Part shown: one piece after another, positions 36,748 through 47,690 of the stretch | Layout of the letters: the number at the start of each line of letters is the position of its first letter | How positions within the stretch are numbered: the stretch's first letter is position 1 | NCBI RefSeq assembly: GCF_020520285.1 | Contig: NZ_CP084742.1 | Span: 1,550,001 to 1,614,000 of the forward strand | Direction of reading: 5' to 3' | DNA: 64,000 nt | Source of the DNA: Pseudomonas sp. L5B5 | Lineage (GTDB): Bacteria > Pseudomonadota > Gammaproteobacteria > Pseudomonadales > Pseudomonadaceae | Notes under the pieces: generated by a model | Seen by the model: only the letters and a program-made list of their open reading frames with translations | What the model was told of the DNA's origin: nothing | Databases searched by the model: none | Translations under genes and position numbers: made by a program

Positions 36748-37806
36748 ATGAACGATCACAACAACAATATCCAGCTGGACACCGCCATGACCACCACCAC
36801 CATGACCATGATCCAGGCCCTGCGCTCGGCCATGGATGTGATGCTCGAGCGTGATGACAACGTCGTGGTGTTCGGCCAGGACGTGGGTTACTTCGGCGGC
36901 GTGTTCCGCTGCACCGAAGGCCTGCAGGCCAAGTACGGCACCTCGCGAGTGTTCGACGCGCCGATCTCCGAAAGCGGCATCATCGGCACCGCCGTCGGCA
37001 TGGGCGCCTATGGCCTGCGGCCGGTGGCGGAAATCCAGTTCGCCGACTACGTCTACCCGGCCACCGACCAGATCATTTCCGAAGCAGCGCGCCTGCGTTA
37101 TCGCTCCGCCGGCCAGTTCACCGCACCACTGACCATGCGCATGCCTTGCGGCGGCGGCATCTATGGCGGCCAGACCCACAGCCAGAGCATCGAGGCGGTG
37201 TTCACCCAGGTCTGCGGCCTGCGCACCGTGATGCCGTCCAACCCCTACGACGCCAAGGGCCTGCTGATCGCCTCCATCGAGAACGATGACCCGGTGATCT
37301 TCCTGGAGCCCAAGCGCCTGTACAACGGTCCGTTCGACGGCCACCACGACCGTCCCGTGACCCCGTGGTCCAAGCACCCGTCGGCCCAGGTGCCGGACGG
37401 CTACTACAAGGTCCCGCTGGACGTGGCAGCCATTGCCCGCCCCGGCAAGGACGTCACCGTGCTGACCTACGGCACCACGGTCTATGTCTCGCAAGTGGCG
37501 GCCGAGGAAACCGGCATCGACGCCGAGGTCATCGACCTGCGCAGCCTGTGGCCACTGGACCTGGACACCATCGTCAAGTCGGTGAAGAAGACCGGCCGTT
37601 GCGTGGTGGTGCACGAGGCCACCCGTACCTGCGGTTTCGGCGCCGAGCTGGTGTCGCTGGTGCAAGAGCATTGCTTCCATCACCTGGAGGCCCCGATCGA
37701 GCGCGTCACAGGTTGGGATACGCCGTATCCCCACGCGCAGGAGTGGGCATATTTCCCAGGGCCGTCCCGAGTGGGCGCGGCGCTGCAACGGGTCATGGAG
37801 GTCTGA
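36748..37806 (+). CDS. bkdA2: Branched-chain 2-oxoacid dehydrogenase E1 beta subunit
   Basis: 352 aa. The transketolase pyrimidine domain has VFGQDVGYFGGVFRCTEGL (containing the catalytic-face acidic residue) and FDAPISESGIIGTAVGMG; the C-terminal domain has VIDLRSLWPLDLDTI and VHEATRTCGFGAEL. About 15 extra N-terminal residues rich in Asn and Thr precede the fold. It forms the E1 heterotetramer with bkdA1. Its stop is immediately followed by the bkdB start. Confidence 0.96.
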   Translation: MNDHNNNIQLDTAMTTTTMTMIQALRSAMDVMLERDDNVVVFGQDVGYFGGVFRCTEGLQAKYGTSRVFDAPISESGIIGTAVGMGAYGLRPVAEIQFADYVYPATDQIISEAARLRYRSAGQFTAPLTMRMPCGGGIYGGQTHSQSIEAVFTQVCGLRTVMPSNPYDAKGLLIASIENDDPVIFLEPKRLYNGPFDGHHDRPVTPWSKHPSAQVPDGYYKVPLDVAAIARPGKDVTVLTYGTTVYVSQVAAEETGIDAEVIDLRSLWPLDLDTIVKSVKKTGRCVVVHEATRTCGFGAELVSLVQEHCFHHLEAPIERVTGWDTPYPHAQEWAYFPGPSRVGAALQRVMEV

Positions 37807-39105
37807 ATGGGCACGCACGTTATCAAGATGCCGGACATCGGCGAAGGCATCGCAGAAGTAGAACTGTCGCAGTGGCACGTGAAGGTCGGCGACCTGGTGG
37901 TCGAAGACCAGGTGCTGGCAGACGTGATGACCGACAAGGCCATGGTCGACATCCCCTCCCCGGTCCACGGCAAAGTGCTGGCCCTGGGCGGCGAGCCGGG
38001 TGAAGTGATGGCGGTGGGCAGCATCCTGATCAGCATCGAGGTGGAGGGCGCGGGCAACCTCAAGGACTCCGACCAACTGCCGACGCCGAGCAAGGCGCCA
38101 GCCGCCGCGGAAAAACCGACCGCCGCGCCGGTAGCCGCCGCACCACAAGTGGAAAAACCGGCACCGGCCTGCCAGGCCGCTGCCAGCCGTCCGGCCCAGG
38201 CTCCGGTCGCCCGGGAAGCCAACGAGCGCCCGCTGGCCTCGCCGGCGGTGCGCAAGCATGCCCTGGACCTGGGCATCCAGCTGCGCCTGGTACAAGGCAG
38301 CGGCCCCGCCGGACGCGTGCTGCATGAAGACCTGGACGCCTACCTGGCCCAGGGCAGCCAGCCGTTCGGTGGCCATTCGGCGCCAGGTGCCGGTTATGCC
38401 GAGCGCCACGACGAAGAGCAGATCCAGGTGATCGGCATGCGTCGCAAGATTGCCCAACGCATGCAGGAATCCAAGCACCGCGCCGCGCACTTCAGCTACG
38501 TCGAGGAAGTGGACGTCACCGCCCTGGAAGAACTGCGCATCCACCTCAACGAGAAGCATGGCGCTACCCGCGGCAAGCTGACCCTGCTGCCGTTCCTGGT
38601 ACGGGCGATGGTGGTGGCCCTGCGCGACTTCCCGCAGATCAACGCGCGCTACGACGATGAAGCCCAGGTCATCACCCGCCACGGCGCGGTGCACGTCGGG
38701 GTCGCCACCCAGAGCGACGTCGGCCTGATGGTGCCAGTGGTACGCCACGCCGAGGCCCGCAGCCTGTGGGGCAACGCCGAGGAGATCGTGCGCCTGGCCA
38801 AGGCCGCCCGCGCCGGCAAGGCCGCGCGTGAAGAGCTGTCCGGCTCGACCATCACCCTCACCAGCCTCGGTGCCCTGGGCGGGATCGTCAGCACTCCGGT
38901 GCTGAACCTGCCGGAAGTGGCCATCGTCGGGGTCAACAAGATCGTCGAGCGGCCCATGGTGATCAAGGGCCAGATCGTGATCCGCAAGATGATGAACCTC
39001 TCCAGCTCCTTCGATCACCGGGTGGTCGACGGCATGGACGCCGCGCAATTCATCCAGGCCATCCGCGGCCTGCTCGAACAACCCGCCACGTTGTTCGTGG
39101 ACTGA
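37807..39105 (+). CDS. bkdB: Dihydrolipoamide acyltransferase (E2) of branched-chain 2-oxoacid dehydrogenase
   Basis: 432 aa. One N-terminal lipoyl domain with the lipoylated lysine in VMTDKAMVDIP (Lys44), an Ala/Pro-rich linker (about 95-140), a peripheral subunit-binding domain (LASPAVRKHALDLGIQL), and the catalytic acyltransferase core ending with SFDHRVVDGMDAAQF, the HxxxDG motif. It forms the complex core and passes the acyl group to CoA. It is followed after 15 nt by lpdV. Confidence 0.96.
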   Translation: MGTHVIKMPDIGEGIAEVELSQWHVKVGDLVVEDQVLADVMTDKAMVDIPSPVHGKVLALGGEPGEVMAVGSILISIEVEGAGNLKDSDQLPTPSKAPAAAEKPTAAPVAAAPQVEKPAPACQAAASRPAQAPVAREANERPLASPAVRKHALDLGIQLRLVQGSGPAGRVLHEDLDAYLAQGSQPFGGHSAPGAGYAERHDEEQIQVIGMRRKIAQRMQESKHRAAHFSYVEEVDVTALEELRIHLNEKHGATRGKLTLLPFLVRAMVVALRDFPQINARYDDEAQVITRHGAVHVGVATQSDVGLMVPVVRHAEARSLWGNAEEIVRLAKAARAGKAAREELSGSTITLTSLGALGGIVSTPVLNLPEVAIVGVNKIVERPMVIKGQIVIRKMMNLSSSFDHRVVDGMDAAQFIQAIRGLLEQPATLFVD

Positions 39106-39120
39106 TCAAGAGGAGCAGGC

Positions 39121-40512
<1,392 letters not shown>

Positions 40513-40517
40513 ACACC

Positions 40518-40625
40518 GGGCCGTGGGAGCGGGGCTTGCCCGCGGTGAGGCCAGCGGGCACGCCAGAGATGTCGAGCCAGCTGCACCGATGCTTCGCGAG
40601 CACGCTTCGCTCCTACAAAAAAGAT
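40518..40625. repeat. REP-like element after lpdV
   Basis: GTGGGAGCGGGGCTTGCCCG at 40524 and the inverted CGAGCACGCTTCGCTCCTAC at about 40597 form a typical Pseudomonas REP pair in the gap after the bkd operon. The rest of the gap to 40805 is the aminotransferase promoter region. Confidence 0.65.
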
Positions 40626-40805
40626 GCAAAGCAGGTCGCTATCCGTGGGGTGGCTGGAGGGTTCATGAGCAGGCTAAGTTTTTTTGCTCCCCCTCCCATC
40701 GTCCGGGGTGCGGCCTGCCCCCGGAATGCAGTATTGTTGTGCCCATCCAATAAAACGTCAGAAGCCTTGAGCCGTTACGACGGTTGTTAAGTGATAGAGG
40801 GTGTC

Positions 40806-41825
40806 ATGGGTAACGAAAGCATCAATTGGGACAAGCTGGGTTTTGACTACATCAAGACAGACAAGCGCTATCTGTCGCACTGGCGTAACGGCGAGTGGGA
40901 CGCAGGCACCCTGACCGAAGACAACGTGCTGCACATCAGCGAGGGCTCCACCGCCCTGCACTATGGCCAGCAGTGCTTCGAAGGCCTCAAGGCCTACCGC
41001 TGCAAGGACGGTTCGATCAACCTGTTCCGCCCGGACCAGAACGCTGCCCGCATGCAACGCAGCTGCGCTCGCCTGCTGATGCCACACGTCTCCACCGAAC
41101 AGTTCATCGAAGCGTGCAAGGCCGTGGTCAAGGCCAACGAACGCTTCATCCCGCCCTACGGCACTGGCGGCGCGCTGTACCTGCGTCCGTTCGTGATCGG
41201 CGTGGGTGACAACATCGGCGTGCGTACCGCACCCGAGTTCATCTTCTCGATCTTCGCCATTCCGGTCGGCGCCTACTTCAAGGGCGGCCTGACCCCGCAC
41301 AACTTCCTGATCTCCAGCTACGACCGCGCGGCGCCACAAGGCACCGGTGCGGCCAAGGTCGGTGGCAACTACGCCGCCAGCCTGATGCCCGGCTCCCAGG
41401 CCAAGAAGGCCAGCTTCGCCGACTGCATCTACCTGGACCCGCTGACCCACAGCAAGATCGAGGAAGTCGGCTCGGCCAACTTCTTCGGGATCACCCACGA
41501 CGACAAGTTCGTGACCCCGAACTCGCCATCGGTCCTGCCAGGCATCACCCGCCTGTCGTTGATCGAGCTGGCCAAGAGCCGCCTGGGCCTGGAAGTGGTC
41601 GAAGGCGACGTGCTGATCGACAAGCTGGCGGACTTCAAGGAAGCCGGCGCCTGCGGCACTGCTGCGGTGATCACGCCGATCGGCGGCATCGAGTACCAGG
41701 ACAAGCTGCACGTGTTCTACAGCGAAAAAGAAGTCGGTCCGATCACCCAGAAGCTCTACAAGGAGCTGACTGGCGTACAGACCGGCGACGTCGAGGCTCC
41801 GGCCGGCTGGATCGTCAAGGTCTGA
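40806..41825 (+). CDS. ilvE: Branched-chain amino-acid aminotransferase (class IV)
   Basis: 339 aa from the ATG at 40806 with GAGGG upstream; a GTG at 40791 is also in frame. It matches the long BCAT type rather than the ~307-aa IlvE. The PLP lysine is in GAAKVGGNYAAS; the phosphate and carboxylate contacts EEVGSANFFG and VLPGITRLSLIELA are present. It interconverts Val, Leu and Ile with their 2-oxoacids, the substrates of the bkd complex encoded just upstream. It is followed by a strong terminator. Confidence 0.9.
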   Translation: MGNESINWDKLGFDYIKTDKRYLSHWRNGEWDAGTLTEDNVLHISEGSTALHYGQQCFEGLKAYRCKDGSINLFRPDQNAARMQRSCARLLMPHVSTEQFIEACKAVVKANERFIPPYGTGGALYLRPFVIGVGDNIGVRTAPEFIFSIFAIPVGAYFKGGLTPHNFLISSYDRAAPQGTGAAKVGGNYAASLMPGSQAKKASFADCIYLDPLTHSKIEEVGSANFFGITHDDKFVTPNSPSVLPGITRLSLIELAKSRLGLEVVEGDVLIDKLADFKEAGACGTAAVITPIGGIEYQDKLHVFYSEKEVGPITQKLYKELTGVQTGDVEAPAGWIVKV

Positions 41826-41843
41826 CCCGCCCCGCTTCACCCG

Positions 41844-41877
41844 AGCCCGCCCCTGCTTGCCAGCGGCGGGCTTTTTC
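41844..41877 (+). terminator. Rho-independent terminator after ilvE
   Basis: Stem AGCCCGCC (41844-41851) / GGCGGGCT (41865-41872), 13-nt loop, then a T-run (41872-41876). It lies 18 nt past the stop codon. Confidence 0.88.
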
Positions 41878-41954
41878 ATGGGAGATTGGCGGGCTGTCGG
41901 ATTCCTCCTGGCAGCGCTCAGACTTTTCTTGCCGAGCTTGGGGAGCGATCTATA

Positions 41955-41969
41955 TGATAAGCGTTATCA
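41955..41969 (+). promoter_or_regulatory. Fur box upstream of the iron sigma factor gene
   Basis: TGATAAGCGTTATCA matches the 7-1-7 Fur core (TGATAAT-N-ATTATCA) at all but two positions, and ends 34 bp upstream of the sigma start at 42003. It indicates that the sigma/anti-sigma operon is switched on by iron starvation. Confidence 0.88.
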
Positions 41970-42002
41970 TTCGCGACCTCCCTGCCCCGGTAATTGTCCG
42001 CC

Positions 42003-42518
42003 ATGCCTGCTCCCGTCCAAGCCAGCGACCTGACCCTGCTGTATCGCCAACAGCATCAATGGCTGAAGAACTGGCTGCGCCTGCGGCTCAACTGTTCCCA
42101 CAGCGCCGCCGACCTGGCCCAGGACACCTTCCTGCGTCTGCTGGCCAAGCCCGAACCGCTGCAGATCCTGGCACCGCGCAGCTTCCTGGCCAAGGTGGCG
42201 CAGAGCGTGCTGAGCAACCACTACCGGCGCCAGAAACTGGAGCGAGCCTACCTCGAGGCCCTGCAGCACGTGCCGGCGCATGGGGTGCCGGACCTGGAGA
42301 CCCAGGCCATCCTCATGCAAACCCTGATGCAGCTGGACGCCGTGCTCGAGCGCCTGGAGCGCCCGGTACGCCAGGCCTTCCTCTGGTGGCAGCTCGACGG
42401 CCTGGGCCATGAGCAGATCGCCGAACGCCTGCAAGTCTCGGTGACCACGGTCAAGCGCTACATCGTCAAGGCCGGGGCCCAGTGCATCCTTCTCGACGAC
42501 AGCCTGGGCTCCTTGTGA
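42003..42518 (+). CDS. FecI-type extracytoplasmic-function sigma factor
   Basis: 171 aa. Region 2 is visible as AADLAQDTFLRLLAK and region 4 as LDGLGHEQIAERLQVSVTTVKRYIVKA (in parts). Iron-uptake sigma factors of this group drive transcription of the TonB receptor beside them. The ATG at 42003 gives the normal length. The stop overlaps the anti-sigma start (GTGA at 42515-42518). Confidence 0.92.
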   Translation: MPAPVQASDLTLLYRQQHQWLKNWLRLRLNCSHSAADLAQDTFLRLLAKPEPLQILAPRSFLAKVAQSVLSNHYRRQKLERAYLEALQHVPAHGVPDLETQAILMQTLMQLDAVLERLERPVRQAFLWWQLDGLGHEQIAERLQVSVTTVKRYIVKAGAQCILLDDSLGSL

Positions 42519-43516
42519 ATCAGCCGCTGAGCCGCGACACCAGCACCGATCCGCAGTCCATCGACATCGCCATGGCCGAGCAGGCCATGCAATGGCAACT
42601 GGACCTGCAGGAACCCCAGGTCAGTGCCGCCACCCTCGCCGCCTGGCAGCGCTGGCGCCAGGCCCACCCGCTGCACGAGACAGCCTGGCAGCGGGCCGAA
42701 ACCCTCGCCCAACGCCTGCAGCAGGTGCGCAGCCAGGGCCACAGCGAGCTGGCCCGGGCCACCCTGGCACCGAACCCGGGCCGGCGTCGCGCCCTCAAGC
42801 AACTGGCCCTGCTGCTGGCCGCCGGAGCCGGTGCCTGGGCCACGCGCGATACCGCGCTGATCCAGGATTGGAGCGCCGACTACAGCACCCGGGTCGGCCA
42901 GCAGCGACGCATCACCCTGGCGGACCACACCCAGGTACAGCTCAATACCGACACTGCGATCAGCCTGGCTTTCGACCGCCAGCAACGGCGTATCAGGCTA
43001 CTGCGCGGCGAACTGCTGCTGACCCTGGCACGACAGGACTCGCTTCCGGCCCTGCAGGTGGAAACCGTCGAAGGCTGGATCCAAGCCCGTGCGGCAAGCT
43101 TCAGCGTGCGCCAACGGGCAGGACGCACCGAATTGACGGTGTACCAGGGCGATCTGACCCTGCGTCCACGGGATGGCGGGCAGCCCCCGCTGCGCCTGGG
43201 AGCCGGCGAACAAGCACATTTCAGTCGCCAGGGCTTGTTGCTGCGCCAGGCACAGAACACCACGCAACCGGCCTGGAGCCAGGGCATGCTGGTGGCCCAG
43301 GCCCAGCCCCTGGCGCAGTTCCTCGAAGAGCTGGGGCGCTACCGCCCCGGACACCTGGGCTGCGATCCGAGCCTCGCCCAGCTGAAAGTTTCCGGCACCT
43401 TCCCCCTGGCGGACACCGACCGCGTGCTGTCTGCCGTGGCCCAGACCCTGCACCTGGAGGTGCGCCAGTTCACCCGCTACTGGGTCACCCTCAAGCCTCG
43501 CGCTGTCCTGGGCTGA
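42515..43516 (+). CDS. FecR-type anti-sigma / signal-transducing protein
   Basis: 333 aa from a GTG start overlapping the sigma stop. The N-terminal cytoplasmic sigma-binding domain contains AAWQRWRQAHPLHETAWQRA (the conserved DUF4880 motif), a single membrane segment lies near residues 90-108 (LALLLAAGAGAWATR), and the periplasmic part shows the FecR beta domain (LADHTQVQLNTDTAIS) and an STN-like C-terminal domain. It senses the ligand-loaded receptor and frees the sigma factor. Confidence 0.9.
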   Translation: MNQPLSRDTSTDPQSIDIAMAEQAMQWQLDLQEPQVSAATLAAWQRWRQAHPLHETAWQRAETLAQRLQQVRSQGHSELARATLAPNPGRRRALKQLALLLAAGAGAWATRDTALIQDWSADYSTRVGQQRRITLADHTQVQLNTDTAISLAFDRQQRRIRLLRGELLLTLARQDSLPALQVETVEGWIQARAASFSVRQRAGRTELTVYQGDLTLRPRDGGQPPLRLGAGEQAHFSRQGLLLRQAQNTTQPAWSQGMLVAQAQPLAQFLEELGRYRPGHLGCDPSLAQLKVSGTFPLADTDRVLSAVAQTLHLEVRQFTRYWVTLKPRAVLG

Positions 43517-43598
43517 AAAAAAGTTGCACCAAGGTGGTCTGTTTTTCGCGCTGACGAGACTTAACCCCCAGAACATTCATTTGCATGGGGAGCCACAC

Positions 43599-46028
43599 AT
43601 GTCATCCGCAGTAATGCAGCGCCGTCAGCGAACCTTTTCACTCAAGCACAACCTGGCCGGCGCCGTGGCCCAGGGCCTGGTCTGCCTCACTGGCAGCGCC
43701 GCGGCCATGGTCCTGCCCACGTGGGCCCTGGCAGTTGAACAGGCCCAGGTCGAATTCGATATCGCCCCCGGCAACCTGGCCGGCGCCCTCACCCGTTTCG
43801 GCCAGAGTGCGCATATCCTGCTGTCCTACCCGGCAAGCCTGGCCGAAGGCCGCAGCAGCCCGGGACTCCAGGGCCGGCATGATGTCGACGGCGGCCTGGC
43901 CCTCCTGCTCAGCGGCACCGGCCTGCAAGCGGTGCGCGGCGCCAATGGCGACTACTCCCTGCAGGCCCGCAGCAGCGGCGCGAGCCTGGAGCTGAGCCCG
44001 ATCTCGATCTCTGGCAAGGCCCCCGGTTCCACCACCGAAGGCACCGGCGAATACACCACCTATTCCTCCAGCAGCTCGACCCGCCTGAACCTCACGCCCC
44101 GGGAAACCCCGCAGTCGATCACGGTGATGACCCGCCAGCGCATCGACGACCAGAACCTCAGCACCCTCACCGATACCCTGGAAGCGACTCCCGGGATCAT
44201 CGTCACCCGCGACGGCCTGGGAGCGGAAACCGACAGCTATTGGTCCCGGGGTTTTGCGATCCAGAACTACGAGATCGACGGCGTGCCCACCAACACCCGC
44301 CTGGACAACTACTCCCAGAGCATGGCCATGTACGACCGGGTCGAAGTGGTGCGCGGCGCCACCGGCCTGATCAGCGGCATGGGCAACCCGGCGGCCACCA
44401 TCAACCTGATCCGCAAGCGCCCTACCAGCGAGGCCCAGGCCAGTATCACCGGCCAGGCCGGGACCTGGGACCGCTATGGCGGCGGGGTCGATGTCTCCGG
44501 CCCGCTGACCGACAGCGGCAATGTGCGCGGGCGCCTGGTGGCGGACTACAAGACTGAAAGCGCCTGGGTCGACCGCTTCAAGCAACAGACCCAACTGCTG
44601 TACGGCATCAGCGAATTCGACCTCAGCGAAGACACCCTGCTGACCCTGGGCTTCAGCTACCAGCGCACCGACGTCGACTCGCCGCTACGCACCGGCTTGC
44701 CGACGCGCTTCAGCAGCGGTGAGCGCACCCACTTCAAGCGCTCCACCAACACCGCCCCGGACTGGTCCTACAACGACCACCAGCAGACCAGCTACTTCGC
44801 CTCCATCGAACAGCAACTGGGCAACGGCTGGAGCGGCAAGGTGGAGTTCACCCACGCCGAAAACCAGTTCGACGAGCTGTTCAACTTCGCCATGGGTTCA
44901 GTGAACAAAGACGGCAGCGGGCTCAGCCAGTTGCCGGTGCGCTTCTCCGGCACACCCCGCCAGGACAACCTCGACCTGTACCTGACCGGCCCCTTCAGCC
45001 TGTTCGGCCGCGAGCATGAGTTGATCAGCGGCGTGACCTTGTCCCAGTACAACGAGCGCACCCCTGGCTGGGGCGGCTGGCGCTATGACTACGCCGGCTC
45101 TGCGGCCGGTGCCATCGGCAACCTCAACGGCTGGGACGGCCGATCACCCAAGCCGGACTTCAACGTAAGCGGCAAATCCTCGATAGATGAAGACCAGTAC
45201 GCGGCCTACCTGACCTCACGCCTGAGCCTGACCGATGACCTGAGCCTGATCCTCGGCAGCCGGGTCATCGACTGGAAGCGCGACACCACCGAACGCCCCT
45301 ATGGCGGCACCGAGACCGAGGTCAAGCGCGAAGAAAACGGTGTGTTCATCCCCTACGCCGGGGTGGTCTACGACCTGGACGACACCTGGTCGGTGTATGC
45401 CAGCTACACCAGCATCTTCAACCCCCAGGCGTCCTGGGTACGCAGCGAAGACAACAAGCCCCTGGACCCAATGGAAGGCAAGGGCTACGAGATCGGGATC
45501 AAGGGCAGTCATTTCGATGGCCGCCTGAACTCCAGCCTGGCGCTGTACAAACTGCAGCAGGACAACCTGGCCATCTGGCAGCACGACAACGTCTACAGTG
45601 CCGAACAGGACACCACCTCCAAGGGGGTGGAACTGGAATTCAACGGCGAGCTGGCCGAAGGCTGGCAGGCGTCCGCCGGCTACACCTACTCGGTGACCAC
45701 CGACACCGACGACCAGCGGATCAACACCGGCCTGCCGCGCAACAGCTTCAAGACCTTCACCAGCTACCGCCTGCATGGCCCGCTGGACAAGCTCACCGTG
45801 GGCGGCGGCGTCAACTGGCAGAGCAAGGTCGGCAACGACCTGCACACCTTCACCCAGGGCAGCTACGCGGTGACCAACCTGATGGCCCGGTACGACATCA
45901 GCCGCAACCTCAGTGCCTCGCTCAATCTCAACAACCTGTTCGATCGCGAGTACTACAGCAACGCCGGCCTGTACGGTAACTACGGCGCCCCGCGCAACCT
46001 GATGACCAGCTTCAAGTACAGCTTCTGA
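43599..46028 (+). CDS. TonB-dependent ferrisiderophore receptor with signalling domain
   Basis: 809 aa. Order: signal peptide ending near ALA-VEQAQ, an STN signalling domain (VEFDIAPGNLAGALTRFGQS, about 48-125), a plug (LNLTPRETPQSITVMTRQRI; VEVVRGATGLISGMGNPAATIN), and a 22-strand barrel ending in the aromatic residue of TSFKYSF. The STN domain makes it a transducer for the preceding FecR-like protein. By sequence style it belongs with the FpvA/FhuE group of ferrisiderophore receptors; the siderophore is unknown. The start at 43599 follows GGGGAG. Confidence 0.92.
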   Translation: MSSAVMQRRQRTFSLKHNLAGAVAQGLVCLTGSAAAMVLPTWALAVEQAQVEFDIAPGNLAGALTRFGQSAHILLSYPASLAEGRSSPGLQGRHDVDGGLALLLSGTGLQAVRGANGDYSLQARSSGASLELSPISISGKAPGSTTEGTGEYTTYSSSSSTRLNLTPRETPQSITVMTRQRIDDQNLSTLTDTLEATPGIIVTRDGLGAETDSYWSRGFAIQNYEIDGVPTNTRLDNYSQSMAMYDRVEVVRGATGLISGMGNPAATINLIRKRPTSEAQASITGQAGTWDRYGGGVDVSGPLTDSGNVRGRLVADYKTESAWVDRFKQQTQLLYGISEFDLSEDTLLTLGFSYQRTDVDSPLRTGLPTRFSSGERTHFKRSTNTAPDWSYNDHQQTSYFASIEQQLGNGWSGKVEFTHAENQFDELFNFAMGSVNKDGSGLSQLPVRFSGTPRQDNLDLYLTGPFSLFGREHELISGVTLSQYNERTPGWGGWRYDYAGSAAGAIGNLNGWDGRSPKPDFNVSGKSSIDEDQYAAYLTSRLSLTDDLSLILGSRVIDWKRDTTERPYGGTETEVKREENGVFIPYAGVVYDLDDTWSVYASYTSIFNPQASWVRSEDNKPLDPMEGKGYEIGIKGSHFDGRLNSSLALYKLQQDNLAIWQHDNVYSAEQDTTSKGVELEFNGELAEGWQASAGYTYSVTTDTDDQRINTGLPRNSFKTFTSYRLHGPLDKLTVGGGVNWQSKVGNDLHTFTQGSYAVTNLMARYDISRNLSASLNLNNLFDREYYSNAGLYGNYGAPRNLMTSFKYSF

Positions 46029-46100
46029 CAGCGGCCGCATCGCCGCGCAGTCGAGCCTCGGTGCCGCCCGCCTTCATGTCGATGAAGACGGGTTGGCTCC

Positions 46101-46787
46101 TCAAGGGTCGATACCCAGCAGCCTCAGCACCTGACGCGACCCGTCCACCACCAGCAGCGCAGCCCGGGACGCCATCAGGGTGTAGAGAAAACTCGCGATC
46201 AACACGCAAAGCTCGAACCAGACGAACATCGGCCAGTTGCTGACGCGCAACGGCCGATCCTGCATGAGCTGCCTCACCCCACTGCGCGGCTTGTGATAGA
46301 CGATCTCGAACACCTGGGTCTCGCGAAAGTTCTTGAACACCGCGTACACCACGGCGCACCCAGTGACGGCAGCCATCCACCAGAAACCCGCGACCTCCAC
46401 CCCGTCCTGCCCCGGCAGCTGAAAACTGGCGCTCTGTTGAAAAAAATGAATGCCCACCGTTGAAACCACGGGCATCACGACCCCGAAGTAGACCACCAAC
46501 CCCAGGCTGGCCATGGCGACACCCGTGGCGAACACACTGAGGCGGATCACCCGGTCCAGGAACTTGGGAGAAAATTTCGAATAGGCCCTCTGTGTCTCGA
46601 TCACCAGCAACGGGATCAGCATGGTCAGCACCCCGACCCCGATATCCACGGCCCGGAACCCGGTCTTGGGCAGCAGCAACGCCATCAGGAATGTCACGCC
46701 ACGGCTGCCCACCCGCCACAGCATCTTGGCATCGTCGCTCACCCCCTTCGACCAGAAATCCTCGGTAATGCCCTTGCCGTCATCCAT
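46101..46787 (-). CDS. Uncharacterised inner-membrane protein
   Basis: 228 aa, not recognised. Four or five hydrophobic segments are visible (FLMALLLPKTGF, VGVLTMLIPLLVI, MASLGLVVYFGVVMPVV, AAVTGCAVVYAVF, ELCVLIASFLYTLMA), with a basic loop before the last pair. No enzymatic motif. It lies downstream of the DNA-repair pair on the same strand with only 12 nt between, so it may be its third operon member, though nothing in the sequence links it to DNA repair. Confidence 0.65.
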   Translation of the reverse strand: MDDGKGITEDFWSKGVSDDAKMLWRVGSRGVTFLMALLLPKTGFRAVDIGVGVLTMLIPLLVIETQRAYSKFSPKFLDRVIRLSVFATGVAMASLGLVVYFGVVMPVVSTVGIHFFQQSASFQLPGQDGVEVAGFWWMAAVTGCAVVYAVFKNFRETQVFEIVYHKPRSGVRQLMQDRPLRVSNWPMFVWFELCVLIASFLYTLMASRAALLVVDGSRQVLRLLGIDP

Positions 46788-46799
46788 TGGCTGCCTGCC

Positions 46800-47690
46800 T
46801 CATTGTTCAAAGCTGCCCATTGTCGCTGATGACTCCAGCGACGACACCTTGCTCTCCCTTCGCAGGCCAATCTGCTTGCCACGCTGCGCCGCCACCTGGC
46901 GGGCCTGGCCATCGCGCTGCTTGCCATGGCGTGCCTGGGTGATCAGCGCGGGGATCAACGGTCCCTCCGGCAGGTGCTTCCAGAACCGCGCCGGTAAGTG
47001 TCCCTGCATGACCTTGGGGTTGAGCCGGGCGGGATTGAAGATATGGCTGTAGTACGTCAGCCACAGTTCGCCTCCGGGGTCGTCGATGCCCTGGGCCAAC
47101 TGCTGCCAGGCGCCGGGGCACTGGCGCTGGTGATGCAGTTGCGCGCCATCGAAATACACCCCATCACGGGGTGTGGCGATCATCCAGCGATGGCGCCCCA
47201 TGCGCCCGATGAAGTGTTCGCTGGCGGTGGCCAGGATGTCGTGGGCCGGATCGTGCCAGGCTACGTACTCAGGCTGCTCGGCCAGGCTCGAGTGCCCCTC
47301 GGGCACGCCGACGAAGCGCACGAAGGCATGCAGGTGATGGGCTTCGCGATCCACCTGGCGGATGCGCCGTTGCAGTTCGCTGCCCAGCTGGTCGCCGCTG
47401 AGCATCGCGGTGCGATCGCCGTGGCTGACCCGCCACAGCACCTCGTACAGCAGGCTCCAGCGCTGCTCGCCGCGATAGCAGGCAGCCCGCTGCAACAGGC
47501 CCAGCAACGCCAGGGGAATGCGCGCCTGGAACGGTCCAGGCTGCGCCGGGTACGCCTGTTCCTGGCCGAACAGGTCGGCCTCGCGGGCTCCGGACCAGCT
47601 GACCTGGCCCGGGTCGACGCCATGGCTGAGCAGCCAGCGGGCCTGCTGGCGCCAGGTGTCGAACAGGTCGTGGCACTCCAGGTCGATCAT
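46800..47690 (-). CDS. Putative DNA-metabolism protein (TIGR03915/DUF4130 family)
   Basis: 296 aa from the ATG at 47690, which overlaps the stop of the radical SAM gene as ATGA. The central DUF4130 region is visible (EAHHLHAFVRFV, WHDPAHDILATASEHFIGR and RWMIATPRDGVYFDG). This family is always found next to the radical SAM protein encoded upstream, and the C-terminal half resembles a uracil-DNA-glycosylase-like domain in longer homologues. The activity is not established; a role in repairing or modifying DNA bases is inferred. Confidence 0.82.
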   Translation of the reverse strand: MIDLECHDLFDTWRQQARWLLSHGVDPGQVSWSGAREADLFGQEQAYPAQPGPFQARIPLALLGLLQRAACYRGEQRWSLLYEVLWRVSHGDRTAMLSGDQLGSELQRRIRQVDREAHHLHAFVRFVGVPEGHSSLAEQPEYVAWHDPAHDILATASEHFIGRMGRHRWMIATPRDGVYFDGAQLHHQRQCPGAWQQLAQGIDDPGGELWLTYYSHIFNPARLNPKVMQGHLPARFWKHLPEGPLIPALITQARHGKQRDGQARQVAAQRGKQIGLRRESKVSSLESSATMGSFEQ